Shown: piece by piece, positions 16,048 to 23,863 of the stretch
How the letters are laid out: each line of letters begins with the position of its first letter
How positions within the stretch are numbered: the first letter of the stretch is position 1
NCBI GenBank assembly: GCA_025758045.1
Contig: CP107208.1
Location: 1,860,001-1,924,000, forward strand
Origin: Oscillospiraceae bacterium
GTDB taxonomy: Bacteria > Bacillota > Clostridia > Oscillospirales > Ruminococcaceae
Direction of reading: 5' to 3'
DNA length: 64,000 nt
The notes under the pieces: model-generated
What the model was told of the DNA's origin: nothing
Seen by the model: the letters and a program-made list of their open reading frames with translations, nothing else
Databases searched by the model: none
Position numbers and translations under genes: made by a program

Positions 16048-17345
16048 CCGCTGAAATCATCTGCGTTGGCACCGAGCTGCTGCTGGGCGACATTTTAAAC
16101 ACCAATGCGCAGTTTTTAAGCCGCGAACTGGCCGAGCTGGGCATCAGCGTGCTGCACCAGCACGTCATCGGCGATAACCCCGCCCGCCTGCGGGAGCTGG
16201 TGACCCAGGCTAAAAGCCGCAGCGACCTGCTCATCTTCTCCGGCGGCTTAGGCCCTACCGAGGACGACCTGACCAAGGAGACAGTGGCCGAGGTCTTTGG
16301 CGATACGCTGCATTTTGACGAGACCGAGTGGGACAAAATTCTGGCTTTCTTTGCCCGGACAAATCGCCGCCCCACCGAGAATAACCGCAAGCAGGCCATG
16401 GTGCCGACAAACGGCCGCAAGATCATCAACGACCACGGCACCGCCCCCGGCGCCTGGTTTGAGGATGCCCAGGGCCACTGCGCCGCCCTGATGCCCGGCG
16501 TGCCCCGGGAGATGAAGGCCATGTGGCTGGAGCAGGTGCGCCCGCTGCTGCTGGCCCGCCAGAACTGCACCATCCACAGCCACACGCTTCGGGTGCTGGG
16601 CGGCGAGAGCGCCATCGCCAGCAAGGTGGCCCCGCTGTTTGAAAGCACCAACCCCACTGCCGCCATCTACTGCAAGACCGGCGAGTGTGAAATTCGCGTA
16701 ACTGCGCGGGAAACAACCCCCAAAGCCGCCGAGGCCGCCTGCCGCGAACGGCTGGAGGAGTTCCGCCGGATTTTGGGCGATGCCGCCTATGATGTGGACG
16801 TGCCTGCGCTGGAATACACTGTCGTGCGCGTGCTGCGGGAAAAAGGCCTGCATGCCGCCACGGCTGAAAGCTGCACCGGCGGCATGATCGCCGAGCGGCT
16901 GACCAATGTGCCCGGCTCCAGCGAGGTGTTTGGCTACGGCTTTGTCACCTATGCCGAGGCCGCCAAGCAAAAGCTGTTGGGCGTCCCGGCAGAGACGATT
17001 GCACAGTACAACGTGGTTTCCGGCCCCGTGGCTGCAGCCATGGCCTTTGGTGCGGCGAAAGAATCCGGCGCGGAGCTGGCCGTGGGTATCACCGGCCTGG
17101 CCGGTCCCGGCGGAGAACTGCCCGACAAGCCGGTGGGCACGGTCTACCTGGCTGGCGCCGACGCCCGCACCAACACGGGCTGCCTCATGCGGCTGACCTT
17201 GGGCGGCTATCGCGAGCGCAGTGTCATCCGCGCCCGCGCCGCCATGTACGCGTTGGATATGCTGCGCCGCATGGCGCTGGGTCTGCCTGTGCCGGACAGC
17301 CTGGCCATCACCCCTGATACCCCGGCAGACACAATGGATATTTGA
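16044..17345 (+). CDS. cinA: CinA: competence/damage-inducible protein, NMN amidohydrolase
   Basis: 433 residues starting at GTG 16044 (overlapping the thiI stop). The N-terminal MoCF-like domain (about 1-170; GTELLLGDILNTNAQ, GGLGPTEDD) is typical of the ADP-ribose pyrophosphatase part. A KH-like segment (about 213-255; GECEIRVTARETTP) follows, then the C-terminal amidase domain (about 257-420) with the active-site motif ATAESCTGG and TGLAGPGG. The protein hydrolyses nicotinamide mononucleotide and cleans damaged pyridine nucleotides. The next gene begins 31 bases downstream and carries a diverged copy of this KH plus C-terminal module. Confidence 0.93.
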   Translation: MTAEIICVGTELLLGDILNTNAQFLSRELAELGISVLHQHVIGDNPARLRELVTQAKSRSDLLIFSGGLGPTEDDLTKETVAEVFGDTLHFDETEWDKILAFFARTNRRPTENNRKQAMVPTNGRKIINDHGTAPGAWFEDAQGHCAALMPGVPREMKAMWLEQVRPLLLARQNCTIHSHTLRVLGGESAIASKVAPLFESTNPTAAIYCKTGECEIRVTARETTPKAAEAACRERLEEFRRILGDAAYDVDVPALEYTVVRVLREKGLHAATAESCTGGMIAERLTNVPGSSEVFGYGFVTYAEAAKQKLLGVPAETIAQYNVVSGPVAAAMAFGAAKESGAELAVGITGLAGPGGELPDKPVGTVYLAGADARTNTGCLMRLTLGGYRERSVIRARAAMYALDMLRRMALGLPVPDSLAITPDTPADTMDI

Positions 17346-17376
17346 CAGGGGAGCGCCCCTGAAGTAGAGGTTCAAC

Positions 17377-20300
17377 ATGGTAAACACAGAACTGAGAATT
17401 TTGCGCGTCTTCGGCCCCACGGCGGCGGAAGTTTCGGCGGTGCTGCGTCAGGCACGGGCCGATGGCTGCCCCGGCCTGCGCCTGCTGGAACGGGACGGCG
17501 AGTTTGCCGTCTGCGTGCAGGTCAGTGCGCCCAACCGCGCCATGGCCGAGCAGTACTGCGAAAAATGGGTGCAGCGCCTGCGCGCCAAATTTGGCGATGA
17601 TGTGTTTGCCACTGGCGAGACCAGCCTGGCCCAGGCCACGCTGGACACCCTGCTGGAAAAGCGCAAGCTGCTGGTGGCGGCGGATGAAACTACGGGCCGT
17701 TTGGTTGGTGCGCTGCTGCAGCCGCTGCCCCACAGCGAAGCTGTGTTTGACTTTGGCACCGAAAGCTACGCTGACCCCGAAAAGCAAAAGCAGATCACGG
17801 TGCCGTCCCAGCTGTTGAAAAAATTCCCCGGCGATGTGGTGCAGGCCGCCGCAGGCCGCGCCCTGGCCGCCATGCAGGCCGCCGGGGCGGACTTTGCCGC
17901 CGTGTACATGCCCGCTACCGTGGGCCAGTGCCCCTTTGTGCTGATCTGCGATAACCACGGTGCTGCCGCCTGCGCGCTGCCGCCGGATCTGAACGATGCC
18001 ACCATCGGCAACCAAATCTTGGACCTGCTGCGCCGCCGCGTGCTGGGGCTGCGGCTGACCGATTCCTGCATCATCTTCCGCCCTGGGCGGGAGCGGCCGC
18101 TGCTGATCGTGTCCGAGGCCGGGCGTGAGCGGGGCAACACGGTGCGGTTCTCGCTGCGCCGCCGCACACCGCCCACCACCGAGCCGGACCGCACGGCAGA
18201 CTTTGAGCCGATGCTGGACTTTGACACCGCCGAACCGGTGGCCCCGCCTCAACCCGAGCCGCCTGCCCCGGCAGCAGAAACCGCTGTGGGCGCCACCCGC
18301 CACCTGAATGTGGGCCGCACCCACACCGCACCCCCGACAGTGTCCGAACCCACCGGTACCATCCGGTTTGAATCGGAGCTGGACGAGGAAAACGAGGCAG
18401 CCCCCGCCGCGGCTGCAAACACTACCGACCCGCTGGACATCCGCACCGCCGGCCCAGAAGCCGCCCGTACCGCCCGCAGTCTGCGGGTGAACCGCCGTGC
18501 CCCGGCCCCCGAAGTGGACGGTGAACCGTTTGCCGCCCCCGAAGCCGAGTTGCCCAGCACCAGCGGCCATACCATCCGCCGCAGCCCGGCGCCGTCCATT
18601 CTGGACGATGATGTGCCGGATTTCTCGGCAGAGCTTGACCCCGAGGCCCTGGCTGCTGCCCAGGCGGCGGACGAAGCCGATGCCGCCGCAGGCCGCGCCA
18701 CCAGCGCCGAGGACTTTACCAAAGCCGCCAGCCGCCTGTTTGATGACAACGACAGCGACGACACAGATACGGCCCCGCCGCCGCGCCGCCGCCATGGGGA
18801 CAAGCCCGGCGCGGAAAACAGCATCCGCAGCCACAGCCTTGCCATGATCGAAAAGAGCGAGAAGCGCCGCCGCCGTATGGTCATCACCGTGCTGGTGGTG
18901 CTGACGCTGGTCATCGTGGGCGGCGCAGTGGCGCTGTGGTGGTTCTTTAGCAATGACCTGGGTGCACGCCCCGCTGCCAAGAGCTACGGCACAGCCCTGT
19001 ACGACAATACTGCCGAGAGCTACTTGACCAAGGGCACCGAGAAGCTGCCCGGCGTGGTAGGCTACCTGGGCTTCCCCGGTATGGAGGGCCGCTTTGTCTA
19101 CGCGGCTGATACTGCCACTGCCGAAAACGCTGACGGCGAAACTGCCCAGACCCGCTTTGCCACAGCCAGCGCGCTGAACAGCACCGCCCCCGGCAACACG
19201 GTGCTGGCCTCCACCGACGCCCTGCTCACCCCGCTTACCACTGAGGAGGGCATCAAGGCCAACAGCGGCTTTACCCTCTACCTGCCGGGCCACGCCTACC
19301 GCTTTAAGGTGCTGGCCGTTTACTACTACGACCCCGCCGAGCAGGGCGACGGTGCTTTCGACCTCTACGGCAGCACCGACCTGTCCAGCTATTACGATTA
19401 CCTCCGCTTCGTGGCGGGCATCCAGGCCCGCAGCCTGTGGGATACCGAGGTGGAAGTGGGGGACGCATCCCGCTTCCTGACCCTGACCGCCCCCAGCGAG
19501 GACGCGGGCGTGCGGCTCTGCGTCACCGGCCGCCTCATCGAGGACGGCGAGGCCGAGGTGCTCAACGCATCGGCCATCACGGCGGCGGATGACCCGCTGC
19601 TGACTGCCGTGCAGTACCAGAGTAAAAACCAGCCGATGCCCACCGTCAGCGCCCTGCTGGGTGCCAGCATCGACCGCTACGCCAAGCAAAGTGCCGCTAC
19701 TGCCGCCAACCGCGGCAGCAGCCAGACGGCCAGCGACAGCGCTGACACCAGCACCGACCTGAGCCAGGCCGCCAGCGAGATGCAGCAGCGCACTGACGCG
19801 CTGATTGCCAGCGCTGACAAGCTGATGGCAGGCCTGACCGATGTGGCAGGCTCGGCCAACGCCACCGAGACCGACCTGAACAAGGGCGCTGAAGGCACCC
19901 TGCCCGAGCAGACTGTGACGGTGGACCAGATCGCCAACGCCAACCCCACGCCCGCCCCGGCGGACAGCACCGCCGACGGCAGCGACAGCACCGAAAACGG
20001 TGGTACCACGCCGGATACGCCGGACAACAGCGGCGACAACAACACCAACAATGGAGGCACCAGCACCGAGGGCGAGACCATCAATGTAACGATGAACGGC
20101 ACCGCCCAGACGATGGACCTGGTGCGCTGCCTGGCCATGGTGGCCCAGAACGAGCTTGGCTCCAGCGCCCCCGCCGAGGCCTACAAGGCCCAATGCGTGG
20201 CCACCCATTGCTGGATCTTGAGCCAGTCGGGCTACCCCTCCGTGCTGGGGGCCGAGCCGGGAGCTGCCGCGCTGGCCGCTGCCCAGGAGGTTGCCCACGT

Positions 20301-20883
20301 GCTGGTGACCTACAACGGTCAGGTCTGCTTTACGCCCTACTTCGCCTCCGCCAGCACCGGCACTGCCTCGGCTGCCGAGGTCTGGGGCAACGACCGCGCC
20401 TGGCTGCAGGCCGTGGACAGCCCCTACGACCAGCAGATCGCCACCAACTGGAACACCAACGGCAATTCCAGCGGCACGGCCCGCTTCTCCCGCCAGACCC
20501 TGCAGGATCGCATCAAAGAGGTCATGGACATCGACCTTTCCGGCGTGGACCCCAACAGCTGGTTCACCATCCAGTCCGCCAACCAATACGGCTGGGTGGC
20601 CAAGATCCAGGTCGGCCCGGATGCCAGCGTGGGCACCGTCAGCGGCCGCTGGTTCCGCGAGAACCTGCTGGCCCGCCAGAGCGTGGACGGCCGCAGCCTG
20701 CGCAGCCAGTGCTTCACGGTCAGCTACAACGCCGATCTGGACTGCTTCATCTTTGATGTGTACGGCTACGGCCACGGCTGCGGCATGAGCCAGTGGGGCG
20801 CCATCGGCTATGCCCGCAACGGCTGGAGCTACCGCGACATCCTGACCCACTACTTCGTCGGCACAACGTTGACAACCTACTAA
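17377..20883 (+). CDS. Membrane SpoIID-domain protein with CinA-like and sortase-like modules
   Basis: 1168 residues. Residues about 41-228 resemble the KH plus C-terminal part of CinA: GEFAVCVQVSAPNRAMAEQY against GECEIRVTARETTPKAAEAA of the neighbour, AADETTGRLVGALL in place of ATAESCTGGMIAERL, and ILDLLRRRVLGLRL in place of ALDMLRRMALGLPV. The catalytic serine is lost. A Pro/Ala-rich acidic cytoplasmic linker (about 265-495) precedes a membrane helix (about 501-524, VITVLVVLTLVIVGGAVALW). Outside, residues about 553-722 resemble class B sortase (GVVGYLGFPGMEG; ARSLWDTEVEVGDASRFLTL; VRLCVTGRLI), but catalytic His and Cys are replaced. A Ser/Thr-rich linker leads to a SpoIID/LytB domain (about 901-1168) with the conserved Glu in AQNELGSSAPAEAYKAQ and GYGHGCGMSQWGAIGYA. 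The SpoIID part suggests peptidoglycan glycan-strand lysis. CinA and sortase relationships are my inference from motif order. Confidence 0.75.
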   Translation: MVNTELRILRVFGPTAAEVSAVLRQARADGCPGLRLLERDGEFAVCVQVSAPNRAMAEQYCEKWVQRLRAKFGDDVFATGETSLAQATLDTLLEKRKLLVAADETTGRLVGALLQPLPHSEAVFDFGTESYADPEKQKQITVPSQLLKKFPGDVVQAAAGRALAAMQAAGADFAAVYMPATVGQCPFVLICDNHGAAACALPPDLNDATIGNQILDLLRRRVLGLRLTDSCIIFRPGRERPLLIVSEAGRERGNTVRFSLRRRTPPTTEPDRTADFEPMLDFDTAEPVAPPQPEPPAPAAETAVGATRHLNVGRTHTAPPTVSEPTGTIRFESELDEENEAAPAAAANTTDPLDIRTAGPEAARTARSLRVNRRAPAPEVDGEPFAAPEAELPSTSGHTIRRSPAPSILDDDVPDFSAELDPEALAAAQAADEADAAAGRATSAEDFTKAASRLFDDNDSDDTDTAPPPRRRHGDKPGAENSIRSHSLAMIEKSEKRRRRMVITVLVVLTLVIVGGAVALWWFFSNDLGARPAAKSYGTALYDNTAESYLTKGTEKLPGVVGYLGFPGMEGRFVYAADTATAENADGETAQTRFATASALNSTAPGNTVLASTDALLTPLTTEEGIKANSGFTLYLPGHAYRFKVLAVYYYDPAEQGDGAFDLYGSTDLSSYYDYLRFVAGIQARSLWDTEVEVGDASRFLTLTAPSEDAGVRLCVTGRLIEDGEAEVLNASAITAADDPLLTAVQYQSKNQPMPTVSALLGASIDRYAKQSAATAANRGSSQTASDSADTSTDLSQAASEMQQRTDALIASADKLMAGLTDVAGSANATETDLNKGAEGTLPEQTVTVDQIANANPTPAPADSTADGSDSTENGGTTPDTPDNSGDNNTNNGGTSTEGETINVTMNGTAQTMDLVRCLAMVAQNELGSSAPAEAYKAQCVATHCWILSQSGYPSVLGAEPGAAALAAAQEVAHVLVTYNGQVCFTPYFASASTGTASAAEVWGNDRAWLQAVDSPYDQQIATNWNTNGNSSGTARFSRQTLQDRIKEVMDIDLSGVDPNSWFTIQSANQYGWVAKIQVGPDASVGTVSGRWFRENLLARQSVDGRSLRSQCFTVSYNADLDCFIFDVYGYGHGCGMSQWGAIGYARNGWSYRDILTHYFVGTTLTTY

Positions 20884-20890
20884 AACAGAA

Positions 20891-20922
20891 AATCCCCCTG
20901 CGGAGTTTTCCGCGGGGGGATT
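20891..20922. terminator. Terminator between convergent genes
   Basis: AATCCCCCTGCGG pairs with CCGCGGGGGGATT across a 6-base loop (AGTTTT). It lies between the stops of the SpoIID gene and the convergent exchanger-like gene, so it may serve both strands. Confidence 0.75.
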
Positions 20923-20938
20923 CGTCTTGTTGAAAACT

Positions 20939-22024
20939 TTACGCGCCGGCCCGGGGCGCGAAGGAGACCGCCGCCAGGTACAAAAAGTACAGCACCAGGC
21001 AGGCCGCACCCTGCCAGCGGTGCAGGCGACGGCGCAGTAGCGGCTCGGCTAGCAGCACCAGCGCCATGGCAGCCAAAATGGGCACCTCATAGGCGCGGAA
21101 CTGTGCGCCCACCGGCAGGCGGTGGCGGTACATCAAGCTGGAAATAGGCAGCGCCAGCGTTAAATTTAGAATGGCACTGTTCAACAGCTGGATGGGCAGC
21201 GTGTCAGCAGGGTAGAAGCGGCAGCGGGTGTCGAACCGCTTCCAAATCGAGCCGAAGGGGTGCCCCAGTGCTTCTGCCAGCAGGGGCAGGCAGAAGCCAA
21301 AGCTTATGAGCGTCGCCGCCCACAAGGCTTGAATGGTACCGGTCAAATTGGCAATGGTGGTGGCACTGTACACCAGCGCCCGCGCCCCGACGGCCAGCAG
21401 CGCCAGCCCACCCACTACACCGGCCAGGTTTTTCAGCGAGTTGCGCAGGTTCATCACGGGGAAGGCCATTGTGCGGGCGGTGTAGCCGTAATCCTGCGCC
21501 GGGGGGATGGCGGTGCAGCCGCCGGTAGAGATCGGTTCGTACCGCTCGCCATAAATAAACTGGTGCTGGTAGACGATACTGGACAAAACAAAGATGACGA
21601 ACAGCAGCATCAGCAGTCCGGTGCCGGTGTAGCTTAGGGTGCCATCCCGCACAAACAGGGCGATGACCCCGCAGGAAAGCGCCAGCAGCAGGCATTTGCG
21701 GCAAAACTCCTGCCGGTCGGCCACCACAGGCTGGCCGTTGCCGCCCAGCAGGCAGAGTGCCAGCGCCAGCCCTACATTGGTAACGGCACCGGCCAGCGCC
21801 GTGCCTACCGCCAGGCCGGTGATGCCCATGCCGGCGGCCAGCAGCGCCAGCATCAGCTGGGGCAAAGCCAGGCAGAACGGCGCAATGGTGCCGCCCACTA
21901 CCCACATGGGCAGGCCCAGCAGGGCACAGCACCAGGTGGTGCAGCGCCCTGCCAACCGGCTGCCGACGGCCGCCAGCAGCAGCCCCAGCATATACAGCCC
22001 CAATGTTAAAACCAGCACAGACAT
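20939..22024 (-). CDS. Cation exchanger-like membrane protein (CaCA fold, degenerate)
   Basis: 361 residues with about ten hydrophobic segments. Two alpha-repeat-like stretches resemble Na/Ca antiporters: LALPQLMLALLAAGMGITG followed by LAVGTALAGAVTNVGLALAL, and ISFGFCLPLLAEALGHPFGS followed by LPIQLLNSAILNLTLALP. In active family members each repeat holds a Pro-Glu pair that binds the ion; here they read Pro-Gln and Pro-Leu. The protein may therefore transport differently or not at all. ATG 22024 is chosen because the in-frame ATG at 22066 lies inside the proS terminator. It is immediately downstream of proS on the same strand. Confidence 0.6.
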   Translation of the reverse strand: MSVLVLTLGLYMLGLLLAAVGSRLAGRCTTWCCALLGLPMWVVGGTIAPFCLALPQLMLALLAAGMGITGLAVGTALAGAVTNVGLALALCLLGGNGQPVVADRQEFCRKCLLLALSCGVIALFVRDGTLSYTGTGLLMLLFVIFVLSSIVYQHQFIYGERYEPISTGGCTAIPPAQDYGYTARTMAFPVMNLRNSLKNLAGVVGGLALLAVGARALVYSATTIANLTGTIQALWAATLISFGFCLPLLAEALGHPFGSIWKRFDTRCRFYPADTLPIQLLNSAILNLTLALPISSLMYRHRLPVGAQFRAYEVPILAAMALVLLAEPLLRRRLHRWQGAACLVLYFLYLAAVSFAPRAGA

Positions 22025-22042
22025 GATACTTTTCACCGATAC

Positions 22043-22076
22043 AGAAAAAGCGGCGCTTTGCGGCACCGCTTTTATT
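22043..22076 (-). terminator. proS terminator
   Basis: On the minus strand AAAAGCGG pairs with CCGCTTTT across TGCCGCAAAGCG, ending in a T-run, directly after the proS stop. Confidence 0.7.
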
Positions 22077-22084
22077 TTTACGAA

Positions 22085-23524
22085 TTAGTAGGCAACGCCC
22101 CAAACGACCATCTTCTGGGCGGGCTTGCCGCAGACGGGGCAAACGTCGCTCAGATGCTCCTGGGCAAAAGGCATGCAGCGGCTGGACAGACCAGCCTGCT
22201 CCTTCATGGCTTCCTCGCAGGCCAGGTCGCCGCACCACATCGTCTTGATAAAGCCGGTATGCTCCTTGGCAATCTGTTTGATCTCGTCCATGGTGGTGGC
22301 GCTGTAGGTGCGCTTCTCGCGGTTTTCCAGGGCGCGGTCGTACAGGTCCTTAGCCAGGGCGTCCATGGCGGCGGGGATAGCAGTGGCCAGCTCGTCAAAC
22401 TTGACGAACTGCTTCTCGCGGGTGTCACGGCGGACCAGCACGCACTGGCCGTTCTCGATGTCGCGGGGTCCGACTTCCAGGCGCACGGGCACGCCCTTCA
22501 TCTCCCACTGGGCAAACTTCCAGCCGGGCTGCTTGTCGCTGTCGTCCAGCTTCACGCGGGCATACTTGCCGATCTCGGCAGCCAGCTCGCGGCACTTGTC
22601 CAGCACGCCGGGCTTGTGGGCGGCAACAGGCACGATGACTACCTGCACAGGGGCAATGGCAGGGGGCAGGATCAGGCCGTCGTCATCGCCGTGGGTCATG
22701 ATGATCGCGCCAATCAGGCGGGTGGAAGCACCCCAGGAAGTCTGGAACGGATACTGCAGGGTGTTGTCGCGGCCGGTGAAGGTCACGTCGTAAGCGCGGC
22801 TGAACTTATCGCCAAAGTAGTGGCTGGTGCCGCTCTGCAGGGCCTTGCCGTCCTTCATCATAGCCTCGATGGTGTAGGTGGCCTCGGCGCCGGCAAACTT
22901 CTCCTTGTCGGTCTTGCGGCCCTTCAGCACGGGAATGCACAGGTCATGCTCGGCAAAGTCGGCGTAGCAGTTCAGCTGCTGCTCGGTCTCGGCCTTGGCT
23001 TCCTCGGCGGTCTCGTGGATGGTGTGGCCTTCCTGCCACCAGAACTCGCGGGTGCGCAGGAACGGACGGGTGGATTTCTCCCAGCGGACGACGCTGCACC
23101 ACTGGTTGTACAGCATGGGCAGGTCGCGGTAGGAGTGCAGCACATGGCTGAAATGGTCGCAGAACATGGTCTCGCTGGTGGGGCGCACAGCCAGGCGCTC
23201 TTCCAGCGGGTCGCTGCCGCCGGCGGTGACCCAGGCAACCTCGGGGGCAAAGCCGTTGACCAGCTCGCCCTCTTTCTTCAGCAGGCTTTCGGGGATCAGC
23301 ACGGGCATAGCCACGTTCTCGTGGCCGGTAGCCTTAAAACGGCTGTCCAGGTTCTTCTGGATGTTCTCCCAGATGGCGTAGCCATAGGGGCGCAGCACCA
23401 CAAAGCCCTTTACGCTGGAGTACTCGACCAGTTCGGCCTTGGTGCAGATGTCAGTGTACCACTGGGCAAAGTCGACCTCCTGTGCGGTGATCGCTTCGAC
23501 CATTTTTTTCTTATCGTTTGCCAT
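22085..23524 (-). CDS. proS: Prolyl-tRNA synthetase, short eukaryote/archaeal type
   Basis: 479 residues. This is the class II enzyme without the bacterial editing insertion and with the C-terminal zinc-binding-like extension (CGDLACEEAMKEQAG; CPVCGKPAQKMVVWGVAY), as in ProS type 3. Motif 2 is visible as NQWCSVVRWEKSTRPFLRTREF, and VRPTSET precedes it. It attaches proline to tRNA-Pro. It starts 37 bases after the acpP stop, on the same strand. No T-box leader was seen in the short gap, so expression may depend on the upstream acpP promoter. Confidence 0.95.
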   Translation of the reverse strand: MANDKKKMVEAITAQEVDFAQWYTDICTKAELVEYSSVKGFVVLRPYGYAIWENIQKNLDSRFKATGHENVAMPVLIPESLLKKEGELVNGFAPEVAWVTAGGSDPLEERLAVRPTSETMFCDHFSHVLHSYRDLPMLYNQWCSVVRWEKSTRPFLRTREFWWQEGHTIHETAEEAKAETEQQLNCYADFAEHDLCIPVLKGRKTDKEKFAGAEATYTIEAMMKDGKALQSGTSHYFGDKFSRAYDVTFTGRDNTLQYPFQTSWGASTRLIGAIIMTHGDDDGLILPPAIAPVQVVIVPVAAHKPGVLDKCRELAAEIGKYARVKLDDSDKQPGWKFAQWEMKGVPVRLEVGPRDIENGQCVLVRRDTREKQFVKFDELATAIPAAMDALAKDLYDRALENREKRTYSATTMDEIKQIAKEHTGFIKTMWCGDLACEEAMKEQAGLSSRCMPFAQEHLSDVCPVCGKPAQKMVVWGVAY

Positions 23525-23561
23525 TTTATCCTCACACTTTTCTTAACGAAACTTAATGATT

Positions 23562-23798
23562 TTACATTCTGTCCTCGAGATAGTTTACCACGTCGCCGAC
23601 GGTGTGGAAAGTCTCGATGTCCTCATCGGGGATCTCCACGCCGAACTCGTCAGACAGGGTGGTGATCATATCGATGACGTCCAGGCTGTCCGCGCCGAAA
23701 TCGTTGACAATGTCGCTGTCCGGGGTGATCTTTTCAGGTTCAACTTCCAGCTGGTCAGCCAGATAATCACGAATACGTGCAAAAACTTCGGAATCCAT
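23562..23798 (-). CDS. acpP: Acyl carrier protein
   Basis: 78 residues, acidic, with the phosphopantetheine attachment serine in GADSLDVIDMI. It carries growing acyl chains in type II fatty acid synthesis. AAAGGAG lies 7 bases before the ATG. No fab genes are adjacent; neighbours are mfd upstream and proS downstream on the same strand. Confidence 0.95.
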   Translation of the reverse strand: MDSEVFARIRDYLADQLEVEPEKITPDSDIVNDFGADSLDVIDMITTLSDEFGVEIPDEDIETFHTVGDVVNYLEDRM

Positions 23799-23863
23799 AC
23801 GATAACTCCTTTAAAACAGATATTCATTTATTATATAGCCTATTACCGGGGGGTTGTCAAGGA

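Noticed and set aside
17308..21009. 1233-codon minus-strand open frame opposite the SpoIID fusion
   Set aside because: It is the antisense shadow of a GC-rich, GCC-biased gene. It is repetitive in Gly/Ala/Val/His, lacks domains and a ribosome site, and the plus frame has clear motifs.
22024..22066. Longer start of the exchanger-like protein at 22066
   Set aside because: It lies inside the proS terminator hairpin and has no ribosome site.
22058..23665. Plus-strand open frame opposite proS and acpP
   Set aside because: It covers two well-identified minus-strand genes and has no family features.
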